From the NCBI RefSeq assembly GCF_000003195.3, contig NC_012877.2:10642855-10706854 (forward strand): a DNA stretch of 64,000 nucleotides. Reading direction: 5' to 3'. A model generated the notes under the pieces. The model saw nothing but the letters and a program-made list of their open reading frames with translations. It searched no databases and was not told the origin of the DNA. The translations under genes were made by a program, and so were the position numbers. This DNA comes from Sorghum bicolor. Taxonomy: Eukaryota; Streptophyta; Magnoliopsida; Poales; Poaceae. This document shows, piece after piece, positions 30,893 through 42,600 of this stretch; within the stretch, counting starts at the first letter, position 1, and each line of letters starts with the position of its first letter.

Positions 30893-32472
30893 TTATGTAA
30901 AGAATTTTTCATAGAGTACCCTGGGTATAATGTTGACGCTGGAGCCAAAGTCGCAGAGTGCTTCTGGAACGTCCACCATTCCGATGGAGATCGGAATGAC
31001 GGGGCGTCCTGGATCGCCTCTCTTGACCGGCAGAAGGTCAGTAGAGAATTCAGTGACGAGGTTACTCCAATTATTACCTGCATCAAACATGTCTACAAGA
31101 TTTGCAGATTCTAATCCTTCCGGTTGTGATGGTATACCGGGGTTAATAGTAGGAACAGCAGCAGCTATTTGATTTAACTCAGACTCAATCATTTTATTAA
31201 AGCTAATTTGATTCTTGATGGCAATAGAGAAATTATCCATTCTATTATTTATATTTTCTAGCATTTTATCATTAGATGCCAATTTCTTAGATAGGTTATC
31301 CATTAGCTTTCCTTGATTAGACACTAACTCTCTCAACGGTGGAAAATTATTAGCATTATTGTTGTAAGAATTGTTACCTTGATAATTACCTGAGTAGTTA
31401 GGCCTCTGTTGATTCCAACCTTGATTTTGTTGAGGACGGTTGTAGTAGTAGTTGTTGTTGTTGTTGATGTAGTTCACATCCTCAAGTATCTCAGGGCAGT
31501 GGTTGCCTGAGTGTCTAGTGTCTCCACACTCCTCACAAGTCATGTGAGAGTCATAGATGTGCATAACTTCTTTCTTGTCACCAGCTCTATCGTCGAGCTT
31601 CTTCATGAGCAGGTCTAGCTTTGCAGACAGCATGTCTACCTCTTTCAGCTGATGCATACCTCCACCTCTCTTGCGTGTCTGGGTCCTCTCTTCATTCCAG
31701 CTTTGATTGGACGCCATCTTCTCCACAAGAGCTGTGGCTTGTGGTATAGTAAGTGATAAGAATGCTCCTCCAGCTGCAGCATCCATGGTTTCTCGGGCAC
31801 TGTTGCCGAGCCCATGATAAAACGTCTGCATCACTAGCCAACTCTCCATTCCATGATGGGGACATTCTAGGATGTAGTCTTGAAAGCGCTCCCATGCTTC
31901 TGGAACAGATTCATCATTTTGTTGCTGAAAACTTGTAATCTTCCCACGGAGAGCATTGGTCTTGCCCATGGGAAAGAATTTTGCCAGGAAGTTTGTTGAG
32001 CAGAGTGCCCACGTAGTATTCTTCTCCTTTGTAGCGTAGAACCACTGTTTCGCTCTTCCTAACAGTGAGAATGGGAAGAAGCGAAGTAGTATAGCATCTT
32101 TGGAAACTCCTGATATGGTGAAGTGTTGCAAATCTCCAGGAAGTGTTGTAAATGAGCACTAGCATCTTTGTGTGCCTTCCCACAGAACTGGTTGGATTGC
32201 ACCATGTTGATAAGTCCAGGCTTGAGCTCAAAGTTTCCATCGATCTCTGCAGCAGGTCCAGTGCGGATGTTGTCCGTAGTGGGAGCTGAGAACTCGCGGA
32301 TTGATTTGTTCGCCATGTCTTCGAACTCTGAAGACAAGTTCCGGTGATCTTCCTGATTGGATGAAGCTTCTTGCTGAAGTGTTGATGATCTCTTCTTGAG
32401 CTTGGCTCTCGTCTTCTTGAATAATGCTTCAGGATTGTCAACAAAATTTCCTGGAAGATGTCTTCTATTCAT
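30893..32472 (-). pseudogene. Gypsy-2 gag, one frameshift
   Basis: Starts MNRRHLPGNFVDN at 32472. The capsid region spans a one-base frameshift near 32125-32135 (HLQHFLEICNT then TISGVSKDAILLRFFPFSL) and continues with RAKQWFYATKE, FQQQNDESVPEAWERF and YHGLGNSARETMDAAAGGAF. A CCHC knuckle follows (CEECGDTRHSGNHC), then an Asn-rich stretch (NNNNNYYYNRPQQNQG), a helix-prone region and the first protease motif CDFGSSVNIIPRVLYEKFF before a TAA. Ty3/gypsy gag of the Athila-like kind. Confidence 0.82.
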
Positions 32473-32608
32473 ACATTCCCCTGCATAAGATGAAATAGAA
32501 AAATATCGGGGTAAAACTGTATGAGAGAATAGATAAGCTCAATCATATTAGTGATGCGAATGATAACTCAAAATATTTTTATTCCATTCCTGATTAGTAA
32601 TCAACCTT

Positions 32609-32624
32609 CCCGGCAACGGCGCCA
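32609..32624 (-). promoter_or_regulatory. Gypsy-2 primer-binding site (tRNA-Asp type)
   Basis: The minus strand reads TGGCGCCGTTGCCGGG, complementary to the 3' end of plant tRNA-Asp (CCCCGGCAACGGCGCCA), eight bases from the 5' LTR. The same PBS occurs in Gypsy-3 at 62966. Confidence 0.85.
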
Positions 32625-32632
32625 AAAATGCT

Positions 32633-34272
32633 TGTTGGGTATTCTTAACATCATTACCAAAAGTAGACTAAGTTCTCTAAATATAGTAACGGTGCCAAAA
32701 ATGCCAAACCTATCCCTCACACCACTTAAGCCAAGTTGTCATCCCCAGCATGATATAAGAGACGCGGTATTGAAATATGCAATTGCTCTTCTAAATAAAT
32801 AATGAATGGGATCTGCAAGCGCACAGATTAATACCGATGTAGCATTTTAAACGGGAAGTATTCCAGGTATCGTTATTTATATTTTTACCACTAGGAAGGG
32901 ATTAACAATCATCACTATTGATTACAGAATAGGATATGAGATTGAGCATCTATCATTGCATGTATAATTGAGAACATTATATCTAAATCTTCATACAGAG
33001 ATAAGTGTCACATAAAAGATATATGAAATAATAATAGTGACAAGGATAACTAATCTGATCTAGCCACATAATAAATATGATAAGCACCTCAATTAGATAC
33101 TCTAGAAAGTCATTAGCATGGTATTAGAATGAACTACAAGAATATTCCCAAAGTTATTCTCAACTATATAGTCTAGCATTATCATAGTTAGTGCAAGCAC
33201 ACTTAGCAATCATTGTGAGACAAGACTACGCCCATGCATAGTGATATTAGCAAGGAATATGAGAAACATAGCAATCACTCCCTGTAATAATGTTTCTCTG
33301 CCAGCCCAATACACGAGAGGGGGACTATATAAGAATCAATGAAGCTGTCACTATCACGAACTACCCCACGATCTGGCATATTGGGTACAATCGCAGATAA
33401 ATACGGTATAAGCACCACGTCTACACAATATCTATCATTAACCCATGGATCCGATGGATAAACGCTATACGATCCTAAGCAGTATATAGATCGAATCTAA
33501 CTAAGCCAAGTACAGAACTATGATAAACTAAGAACAATATAATCTTGAATATAAGCAAGTAGAGCAAAGTCATAAGCAATATATTGAAGTAGAACAAAGT
33601 CATATTCATAATATTGAAGAACAAAGATAATTAGAAAGTAATTAGAAACACAATTAGAGAATTACCAAGAATCCTCTTGACAGATCCGGAAACCAATCGA
33701 AGATTGACTCCTTCTAGTTCTAATCTTATGTAGCTATGCTAATCTAGATATCTAATTGATGTGGTGGCTCTAATCTTGATCAGAGGCTTCTTCTCCCTTA
33801 AAGAACAATGAATTAGGGTTGAGAGGCTCCCTCCTCCAGGGGCCAGGGGGTCTGGTTTTATAGTCCCTTCAAGTGAATATGGGCCATTGGATCAAACCGA
33901 CATAGATTGTATGGTTTAGATTCATCCTTTAGGTCGGTGGAGATCTCCCACGAAGCAGAGTCCTGATTGGACTCCTGGAGGGGGCGGGCGCCCAGGGGAA
34001 CTGGGCGGGCGCCCTGCCTCTGGCCCCGTTTCGCCTCCGCTTCGGTCTCGTGGCTTCTGGAGTCTTCTAGATGTAAGATAATTGCGCGGCACGTTAATAT
34101 CTCTATGTAATCCCGACGTGTGGGCCTTTCTTCCGTATTTCCTGATAACCCCCTGCAGAAATAGACAAACACCAAAACTCGTGGAATTCTGTCAGATAAA
34201 ACCCTAAGTCTAGATGTTGATTTCATTTGGATCCTTTTCTTTATTAAATTTGATACTTAAGGACCGTCAACA
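32633..34272 (-). repeat. Gypsy-2 5' LTR
   Basis: 1640 bp, nearly identical to 26020-27660. About 12 differences were seen, including one 1-bp deletion, and not only transitions. Flanked by CTCGG and LINE-B on the right. Confidence 0.93.
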
Positions 34273-36957
34273 CTCGGTTCTTTCATTTAGTGGCCAACGG
34301 GAAACATCGCAAGCAGCATATGTATAAACTTGAGAATGATCAAGGTGCTGTGATAGGATATTATAATCTCAAAAGAAATATTACGACTTACTATAAAGAA
34401 CTTTTTGGACAGCCGGAGAGTGTAGAGATTTCCCTTAGGGAAGACCAAATCCTGGATATTCCACAGGTATCTCCGAAGGAAAATGACATCCTCATTAGCC
34501 CTTTCACTGAATCGAATCTGAAGTGAGGGATGCGGTCTTCCAAATGGAGCATAATAAAGCTCCAGGACCAGATGGTTTTTCGGTGGAATTCTATCAGGTG
34601 TTTCGGGAAGTGATAAAGGATGATCTCCTTCCCTTATTAACTGAGCTGCATAGGTAGACTCTTGACCTATATAGTCTGAATTTTGGTATTATTACCTCAA
34701 TCCCAAAAGTTAATAATGCCATAAAAATTCAGCAATACATGCCAATTTGTGTTCTTAATGTGAGCTTTAAAATATTCAGTAAAGTGGGCACAAATAGGCT
34801 TAATATGGTGGCTAAAACTGTAGTGAGACCAACACAAACTGCCTTTATGCCAGGCAGGAATATAATGGAGGGGGTCGTCATCTTACACGAAACCATCCAT
34901 GAGCTTCACACTAAAAAGAGAGACAGTGTCATTTTCAAAATTGATTTTGAAAAGGCATACGACAAAGTGAGTGGTCTTTTTTACAACAAACGCCACGTAT
35001 GAAAGGTTTCTCCCCCAAATGGTGTCGATGGGTAGAAACTATGGTCACAGGTGGGAGTGTGGGAATCAAAGTCAATGATGACATAGGGCCCTACTTCCAG
35101 ACCAAACATGGACTCAGACAGGGAGATCCAATGTCACCAATCTTATTCAACATCGTTGCAGATATGCTAGCTCTCCTTATTAATAGATAAGAGGTGTTAT
35201 ACCCCACCTTATAGATGATGGTCTGTCCATATTACAGTATGCAGATGACACCATTATCTTTATTGATCACAACCTCGAACAAGCACAGAATTTGAAACTG
35301 TTGCTTTGTGCTTTTGAACAGCTATAAGGGCTGCAGATCAATTTCCATAAGAGCGAAGTCTTCTGCTATGGAGCTGCTAAAGAGATGGAATCCTTTTATA
35401 CTAGTCTCTTTAGATGCAATACTGGTGAATATCCCTTCCGATATCTTGGGATCCCTATGCATCATAGACAACTCCTTAATTCTAAATGGAGAAAAGTAGA
35501 AGATCGTTTCAAACAGAAACTCTCTTGCTGGAAAGCGAAGTACCTGTCTTATGGGGGAAGACTAGTATAGCTTAATTCAGTCCTAAGTAGCCTGCCTATG
35601 TTCACGATGTCTTTCATTGAGATCCCCAAGGGAGTCTTAAAGAACCTAGATCATTATAGATCAAGGTTCTTTTGGCAAGGATCTTCTGATAAACATAAAT
35701 ATCGCCTTGCCAAATGGGACATCCTGTGCCACCCTAAGGATCAAGGAGGATTAGGTATCCTAAATTTACAATTGCAAAACAAGTGTCTCCTAGCCAAATG
35801 GTTGGTTAATCTATTGAATACAGAAGGTATATGGTAAACGCTTTTAAGGAATAAATACCTAAACTCCAAAAGCCTATCCCAGGTGATAGCTAAGCCCAAT
35901 GACTCCCATTTTTGGAGAGGCCTCATGCGTATCAAAGATGAGGTGTTGGCAAAAGGTTCTTTTCATATTAAAGATGGAACCGCAGCTAGGTTTTGGGATG
36001 ATACATGGGTAGGGGCTAAGTCTCTGAAAGCTAGTTATCCATCTTTATATAACATAGTGAGAGATTCTCATGCCAAAGTCTCAAAAGTTATGAGTACGAA
36101 CCCTCTGAACATATCTTTTAGGAGGGCCTTGGTGGACAATAAACTTATAGAATGGCTTAGTCTAGTGACAAAGATATCCCATGTCGAATTGGTGGATGGT
36201 TCAGATTATTTCAGATGGAGTTTAACCAGATCAGGGTTATTCTCTGTCCGTTCCTTGTATCTCAATCTTATAGATACACATACACCCTTTCGGCATAGGA
36301 AGATCTGGAAGATAAAGGTACCTCTAAAAATTAAAATTTTTCTTTGGTTCCTGCAAAGGGGTGTCTTCCTAACCAAAGACAACCTTGCTAGGAAAAATTA
36401 GAAAAGGAGTCAGAAGTGCATTTGTTGTAATGGGAATGAAACTATTCAACATTTATTCCTAGACTGTCCCTTTACCAAAATGATTTGGAGGCTTATCTTC
36501 TTTGCTACTAGTTTGACCCAACCTAGATCAATCAGCCACATGTTTGGTACTTGGCTATCTAATCAAAATAAAAAGATTAGAGATCTGATTTGGGTGGGGG
36601 TGGCTGCTTTGCTTTGGGCTATCTGGAGATGCCGCAATGATTATGTTTTTAATAAAATGAAAACTAACTCTATTATGCAGGTAATTTTCAGGGGAGCGTA
36701 CTAGTTATGCTTTTGGGCTCAGCTGCAGCATGATGAGACAGCCAAGGACGTGCTCTCGAAGATAAGCAAGAAATTAGAAGTAATTGCTTTAGAGATATCC
36801 AATAAAGGATGGAAACATTTATATTATTTAAACTAGCGTCCCGATCCATGTATAGGACTTTGGCTCTCTTTGTTTATCTCATATAAAACTCTGTAATACT
36901 GGGTTGTGTACATCCTCGGATGTAGAGGCCGGATTTTATATCTTTTATCTAAAAAAT
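34273..36957 (+). pseudogene. LINE-B ORF2, segment 3: reverse transcriptase, zinc region, 3' end
   Basis: Resumes as FFHLVANGKHRKQHMYKLEND exactly where segment 2 stopped. RT blocks are APGPDGFSVEFYQ, ITSIPKVNNA, MPICVLNVSFKIFSK, FMPGRNIMEG, FKIDFEKAYDKV, HGLRQGDPMSPILFN and catalytic YADD (35238-35249). Then come FRYLGIPMHH, the FFWQG and GLGILNL post-RT region, WSLTRSGLFSVRSLY and a zinc motif CICCNGNETIQHLFLDC near 36420. The last codons are YYLN-stop at 36836, followed by a ~115-bp 3' UTR and A6. At least six stops or frameshifts. The product would copy LINE RNA at the nicked target. Confidence 0.87.
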
Positions 36958-37067
36958 TCTCACTTCAGTTGAAAATTTTTTCATCAATATATAACTTGAG
37001 TACCACAAATACATCTAGCTTCAAGATCTTATTTTTGCATTCTTTTCTGAAGCAACTTACATTTCAT

Positions 37068-37350
37068 TTATTGTAATATATCTTTAGCCTTTGCTATTTC
37101 TCTGGCTCTGATACCCATTTTTAAGGATTGTGCATGACAAACATCAGGTTTAAGTCCTTCCTGAAACATCTCACGAAATAGTCCCTTAGCGTCCTCTAGC
37201 GATTCTGCTTTGCACTGTCCATCAATCAGTACTGTGTAACATTATACATCAGGTTTAATTTTCATGTCTTTCATTTTGCTCTGCATCTTCCTATGCTTTT
37301 CTCTGAGAAGAAAGCTTCTCCTCTCCTTTCAAAGACCCTCACATCCTTGC
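37068..37350 (-). pseudogene. PPR pseudogene, 3' part
   Basis: The minus strand reads KHRKMQSKMKDMKIKPDV, a TAA, then CYTVLIDGQCKAESLEDAKGLF, FQEGLKPDV and a decayed last repeat ending AKAKDILQ and TAA (37068-37070). The 35-residue PPR pattern (YTVLIDGxCK...A..LF.EM...G..PDV) is clear. It continues the PPR pseudogene at 47087-48842, cut off by Copia-1. The stretch 36958-37067 would be its 3' UTR. Confidence 0.82.
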
Positions 37351-37519
37351 TGTTAGCAATAGGCGCCCTAATGGGCTGTTATGGGCCTGGTACTAAGCCT
37401 AGTCGGCTAGGTGCCTTAGGGGTTAAAATATATTAATAAGGCAAGGATCACCGTTGATTGTGTGTTTCTATATTGTACCATATACCTTGTTAATCGATCA
37501 TCAATCCCGAGACCTATTT

Positions 37520-39083
37520 TCATTTCCTATTCAGGTCTGTTCAGACTTATGTCATGCTTGTCAACTAGGGCACCATGTTTGTTTGCCCTTTCATGTGTCC
37601 ACCTCTCGTGCATCTAGCAAGTTTGATCTCATTCATTGTGATTTATGGACATCTCCGATTGGTAGCATTTTGGTTTATAAATACTATTTGGTCATACTTG
37701 ATGATTGCACTCATTATTTGTTGACTTTTCCATTACGACTTAAATCTGACACTTTCAGCACGCTTGCTCACTTCATCGCCCACGCCTCCATTCAATTTGG
37801 CGCCCGCGTCAAAGCTATCCAGTGCGACAACGGGAGAGAGTTTGACAACTCTAGCACCCGACAATTCTTCCTCACCCAGGGCATTCACCTTCGCATGTCC
37901 TGCCCTTACACCTCGCCTCAAAACGATAAAGCTAAATGCATTATTGGTTCTATCAATAATGTTGTTCGCTCCCTGCTCTTTCAGGCATCCATGCCTCCCT
38001 CAAACTGGGTGGAGGCCCTCTCCATAGTGACTGTTCTCCTCAAAAAATTGCCCACCAAGACTCTAGAGTTTTGCATGCCTCACCTTGCCCTATTCGGCAA
38101 GCCACCCACATATGATCATCTACGAGTATTCGATTGCAAATGTTATCCCAACATGTCCGCCACTGCTCCTCATACTTGCCCCCAGGTCCGTCCAGTGTGT
38201 TTTTCCAGGCTACTCCGCTCACCACAAAGGGTACCACTGCCTTGACCTATTATTTAATAGAGTCATCATCTCTCGGCACGTTATCTTTGATGAAACGACC
38301 TTCCCTTTCGCTGAGCACCATTGTCCTAGTACTCCTGCAGACCACGAGTTCCTTGATGATGACACTACTAATGTTGTGCCCGCTCCTATTGGACCGTTGC
38401 ACAAGTTTTTGCCGGTAGGAACTCCACCTAGTGCCTCCGATGCCACCAGCACCCCTATCGATCCCTTTGCGGCCATGCCTGGGGCGCCCCTGGAGCTTCC
38501 AGAGGATGTTCGTGATCCTTCAACACTTGCGCTCTATGTTTCCCCTATGTTGCGAGCATTCGGGACTCCCACCACGCCACGCGTGGCCGCAGAGCTCACT
38601 GGCGCACACGGCGACACATCTCCACGCCTATCGTACGTCCCGCCCGCGCTACGCACCGGCTCGACATCCTATGCGCCATCCATGGGCTCCCCTGCGTCTT
38701 CTCAGGCACCCCGTGGGCCTCCATCGGGGTTTCTACCTCTTCGCCCCGCTCATGACTTCACGTACCACTGCTCGTGTCGGCCGCGACCACCACCGACTGC
38801 TCCTGCACCGGTCGCCCTAGCTACTTCATTGTCTCCTACAGAAGCCGCCCCACTGCCCAAGCGCACAGTTTATGTTTCCCCGGTGGCCAACCAGCACTCC
38901 ATGAGCACACGTTCCAAGAGTGACTTACGGATGCCCGACGCCTACCATGTTGTGCCCCTCTCTCCCTGGTGTCGAAGACCTTCTGAAACGCTATTGTTGT
39001 CCCCAATTGACGAGCAGCTATGGAAGAACACAGTGCTCTTCTCCAGAACCACACCTCAGATCTTGTGCCCCGTCCGCCCCTAG
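37520..39083 (+). pseudogene. Copia-1 integrase and downstream linker
   Basis: GAG-pre-integrase motif CHACQLGHHVCLPF, then the integrase core: DLIHCDLWTSP, IQCDNGREFDN and PQNDKAKCIIGSI. The catalytic Glu expected after KA is replaced by Lys, so the DDE triad is broken. After a frameshift near 38200 come the usual copia blocks (FPGYSAHHKGYHCLDL, VIISRHVIFDE) and a Pro/Ser/Thr-rich linker to RT. Confidence 0.8.
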
Positions 39084-40536
39084 GCCAATGTTGTCACTAG
39101 GAAGTGGATCTTCAAGCACAAACTTCAGTCTGATGGCTCCCTCGAGCGGTACAAGGCATGTTGGGTCCTCTGCGGCTTCACCCAGCGACCTGGTGTGGAC
39201 TTTGATGAGACCATCAGTCCGGTGGTGAAACCCGCTACTATCCGCACGGTGCTCTCTTTGGCGCTCTCTCGCCGCCACTATTCGCTTAAATGGGCATTTA
39301 GACCATTTAAACGCCGTGTAAACACTACACAGTAGTACACCGTTTCTGTTTAATCATCCGTTTAACTTGTTTAATTGGCTATTTAGCCCATTTTAATGGA
39401 CTGTTTAGCCTGAATAATGACTAAATGGCAGGTGACCGACTGTTTACCGTTTAGCATTTAGGAAAGCATTGCTCGCTGCTGGCCTATTCATCAGCTTGAT
39501 GTGAAGAACATCTTTCTTCATGGCAATCTCAGTAAGACAGTGTATTGCCAGCAGCCATCCGGGTTCGAAGATCCAGCTCATCTGGATTTTGTTTGCCTCT
39601 TGAAGAAATCGCTCTATGGCCTGAAGCAGGCTCCTCATGCTTGATACAGCCAGATGACTAGTTACTTGCTGTCTATTGGGTTTGTTAAAGCCAAATCAGA
39701 CACCTCGCACTTTGTCTACCAGCATGGATCAGACACGGCCTATTTGTTGCTATATGTTGATGACATTGTCCTCACAGCTTCATCGATCGATCTTCTCCGG
39801 TGGATCATCTCATCACTGCAGCGAGAATTCGCCAGGAAAGGCCTTGGTGAACTACATCACTTCCCCTGCATGCATGTTCAGTGAAGTGGTGATGGACTTC
39901 TGCTCTCACAGCGACAGTACATGCTGAATATTTTAGATCATGCCAGATTGGCTAAGTACAAGCCATGCTCTACTCTAGTTGACACCAATCCTAAGGATGC
40001 TGCAGCTAAGGGCTTCGTACTTGACGTTAACTCACCCAAATATTGCATATGCTGTTCAGCAGGTCTGCCTTCACATGCACGACCCTCGAGAGCCTCATCT
40101 TGCTGGTCTAAAGCGGATTCTTCTCTATATTTGGGGCACACTCCACCTCGGTCTCCTGCTGCGCCCGTCTACTTCGACTGATCTTGTCGTCTACATCGAC
40201 GCTGATTGGGCTAGTTGTCCAGACACTCGCAAGTCCACCTCGAGCTATGCATGTTCCTTGGCAACAATCTTTTGTTTCCTGGTCCTCCAAGCGTCAAGAT
40301 CAAGTGTTGAAGCTGAGTATCGCGCGGTGGCTAATGGAGTTGCAGCGGCGATCTGGCGCTTCTCTTGGAGCTGCATGCCCCTCTTCGGTGCGCCACACTG
40401 GTGTACTATGATAACATTAGTGCCATCTACATGACCTCCAACCCGGTGCAACATCAACGCACCAAGCACATTGAGACCGACCTTCACTTCGTTCGGGAGC
40501 AAGTTGCCATCGGTGATCTTCGTGTTCTGCATGTTC
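39084..40536 (+). pseudogene. Copia-1 reverse transcriptase and RNase H
   Basis: RT starts [24 protein letters not shown] and runs to LALSRRH, where a hAT MITE is inserted. It resumes [42 protein letters not shown] (catalytic YVDD intact) and LQREFARKGLGELHHF. RNase H follows (NIAYAVQQVCLHMHDP, DADWASCPDTRKSTS, SSVEAEYRAVA, CATLVYYDNISAIYM, HFVREQVA). Frameshifts and stops are scattered throughout. It ends at RVLHV, where Copia-2 enters. Confidence 0.82.
39276..39471. mobile_element. 196-bp hAT MITE inside Copia-1 RT
   Basis: Terminal inverted repeats CACTATTCGCTTAAATGG and (complement of the right end) CAATGCTTTCCTAAATGC. Flanked by an 8-bp duplication, CTCGCCGC at 39268-39275 and CTCGCTGC at 39472-39479 (one mismatch), the hAT hallmark. 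Removing it restores the RT motif across the junction. The interior is rich in TTTAAACG/GTTTA motifs and non-coding. Confidence 0.8.
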
Positions 40537-41660
40537 TGTTGAATATAATGTGGGCTTTTAGCCTATATTCTATTTGATGATTAATTCAAGGGCCAATGAT
40601 AAATGCTATAATGAAAACGGTTTAATACCGTATTGATTGTTGACCATGTGTTAACTCAACTTAAATAGATGGTCTCTGATAGCTCCTATGGAAAAGATGA
40701 GGATGGGAAAAGGGGTGCCACACGCGCGCGCGCCGCCGCTACCGCCGTGCCGTGGCAAGGCGAGGCGAGGGAGCGTGTGTGCGTGCGTGTCTTGTTTGTC
40801 TTGTCTTGTCTTGTCTTGTCTTGTCGAGGTCGAGACGAGACGAGACGTGGCATACGCGCTTGTCTTGTCGAGGTCGAGACGAGACGAGACGTGGCATACG
40901 CGTGGCGAATAAGGAAAGGGAGGAGAATCGGGATCTGATGATCTGACCATTGTCTGGTTAAAGGCAACTAACTATGATTGATTGTCATTAACCCAGACGT
41001 TTCCTCCTCGGGCCTATATATTCCATACACAAGACACTTTCCTTCTGCGAGACACAACACAATCAGTCATTCTCCTCCTCCTGTCGCCCGTCCTGAACCT
41101 CTGCGCGCACAAAGATCGGGAGAGCAGGCCTCCGGAACCCGACGCCCTGCATCGGGACACCTACTTGGGTGTGCGGGCAATCAGGTTTTTGGGGAGCGTC
41201 TTCCGCGACTGCTCGCCGGCGAGATCGACGTACATCGACTACTTCCTTCCTGTGGATCGGGATCGGGATCAGCTTTTTCCTGGTGCCATAGATCGACTAC
41301 TTTCTGTGGATCGGTATCGTCGTCTGATCGACTACTTCGTCTTCTTCCTGGTGGACGTTCGTGGGACTACACTACGAACATCTACCTGAATCGACTGAGG
41401 TCCACTACTTCAGGCAACACACTATGTCGACTAGTGTAAATGGAGCCGCCGGTGCCTTCGGCACTGGTCCGTCCTCGGGGTACAATCTTAAACGATTGTT
41501 TATTACTTTCAGTATGTCTGCTGTTGTAGCACTAGTTCTTGCATTGCTTATCTCTAACTTGAGTAGTGATAAAATTGCACACGTGCACATATATGCCACC
41601 AGTGTATTATGCGTAATTTTTTGGATTAAATCAAACATTAAAATGTCTAATTTTCTAACA
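40537..41660 (+). repeat. Copia-2 5' LTR
   Basis: Contains a (TTGTC)n pentamer run near 40793-40826 followed by GAGACGAGACGAGACG. A 43-bp block with these motifs is present twice (about 40824-40905). The right LTR has it once, which accounts for much of the length difference. No canonical initiator-Met PBS is visible after 41660. Confidence 0.92.
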
Positions 41661-42546
41661 ATCCAAAAACCTGATATTAGGCATTTTTCTGTTAGTGGTT
41701 TTGCTGCTGCGTTAAAACTAGATCACTTTGATGGTTCAAATTATAAGCGGTTAACTGCTATGCTATGAGTTGCTTTCACGCCACAGAGGGGAAGCCGGAA
41801 CAATTTACTCCTGAGGAGGAGCAAAAGTTCCTGGCAGCTGATAACCTCTTTAGAGACGTCGTGATTAGTGCACTCGATAAAAAGTATATTGACAACTATA
41901 TCATTTGCACCACTGCGAAGGAATTATGGGATGTGCTTGAGGCCAAGTTTGGGGTTTCTGATGCTGGTAGCGAGCTGTACCTCATGGAGCAGCTGCTTGA
42001 TTACAAAATGGTAGATAACCGTTCTGTGATTGAACAAGCACATGAGATACAGGCACTGGCAAAGAAACTAGAACAATTCCCTTGTGTGTTGCCTGAAAAG
42101 TTTGTGGTCGGTGGTATAATCGCTAAGCTGCCACCTTCTTGGAAGGATTTTGCTACTTCTCTAAAATATTAGAGGAAAGAGTTTGGTCTTGCTGAACTCA
42201 TAGGAACTCTTGATGTTGAGGAGAAGGCGAGAGCAAAAGACACGCATAGGAAAGGCGTTGAGTCTTCTAGTGCCAATGTGGTGCAGAAGCAATACGCATT
42301 CCGTAATAAGAAAAAGAACAAACAAGAGAACAAGCAAGGGACAAATCCGAAGCCAAAGCAAACTACAACTTTTAAGAAGAAAAAGGTAGATGGAGGCTGC
42401 TTTGTTTGCGGTAGCGATGACCATTGGGCAAGTGCTTGTCCAGACTGCAAATTCAAACGAGAAGAGAAAAAGTCAGTGAACATGGTTAATTACAGTTATT
42501 TGGCATTCGCGATTTTGAATGAGTCGAAATCCATACTGTTATTTTG
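41661..42546 (+). pseudogene. Copia-2 gag
   Basis: Opens with FSVSGFAAALKLDHFDGSNY before a TGA at 41766. The body is intact from MSCFHATEGKPEQF: KELWDVLEAKFG, LYLMEQLLDYKMVDNRSV and LPPSWKDFATSLKY of the copia gag (UBN2-like) fold. A TAG then a lysine-rich stretch (KKKNKQENKQG) and a CCHC knuckle CFVCGSDDHWASAC follow. Gag packages the element RNA. The sequence just after the knuckle, where protease should start, dissolves (42480-42600). Confidence 0.82.
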
Positions 42547-42600
42547 AATGAGTCAAATATTTAGCATTCGCTATTTTGTCATGTTAATTACGATTGTTTA

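Larger units (their letters stand above)
26020..34272 (-). mobile_element. Gypsy-2: Athila-like element with gag and two proteases, no RT or integrase
   Basis: 8,253 bp with LTRs of 1641 and 1640 bp, perfect TSD CTCGG (26015-26019, 34273-34277), tRNA-Asp type PBS and a PPT. Minus-strand coding holds only gag (30893-32472) and a protease region (29819-30892). The next 2.16 kb to the 3' LTR is non-coding, so it must depend on another element's RT and integrase. About 12 LTR differences by eye indicate a recent insertion. Fewer than a handful of ATCGGC/GCCGAT occur here, in contrast to Gypsy-1. Confidence 0.92.
9040..36957 (+). mobile_element. LINE-B (L1-type), near full length, split by two gypsy insertions
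   Basis: ORF1 (zinc knuckle), ORF2 endonuclease, reverse transcriptase and C-terminal zinc region lie in order on the plus strand and read across both insertions. The LINE protein resumes at the correct residue after Gypsy-1 (13055-25445) and again after Gypsy-2 (26020-34272). Without insertions it is about 7.3 kb. The 3' end is a short A6 after TTTTATCT (36952-36957). The exact 5' end is uncertain (about 9040-9140), and I found no target-site duplication. Several frameshifts and stops make it inactive. Confidence 0.85.

Noticed and set aside
32609..32624. CCCGGCAACGGCGCCA as a tRNA gene end
   Set aside because: Only the 3' 16 bases match tRNA-Asp and they adjoin an LTR; it is a primer-binding site.
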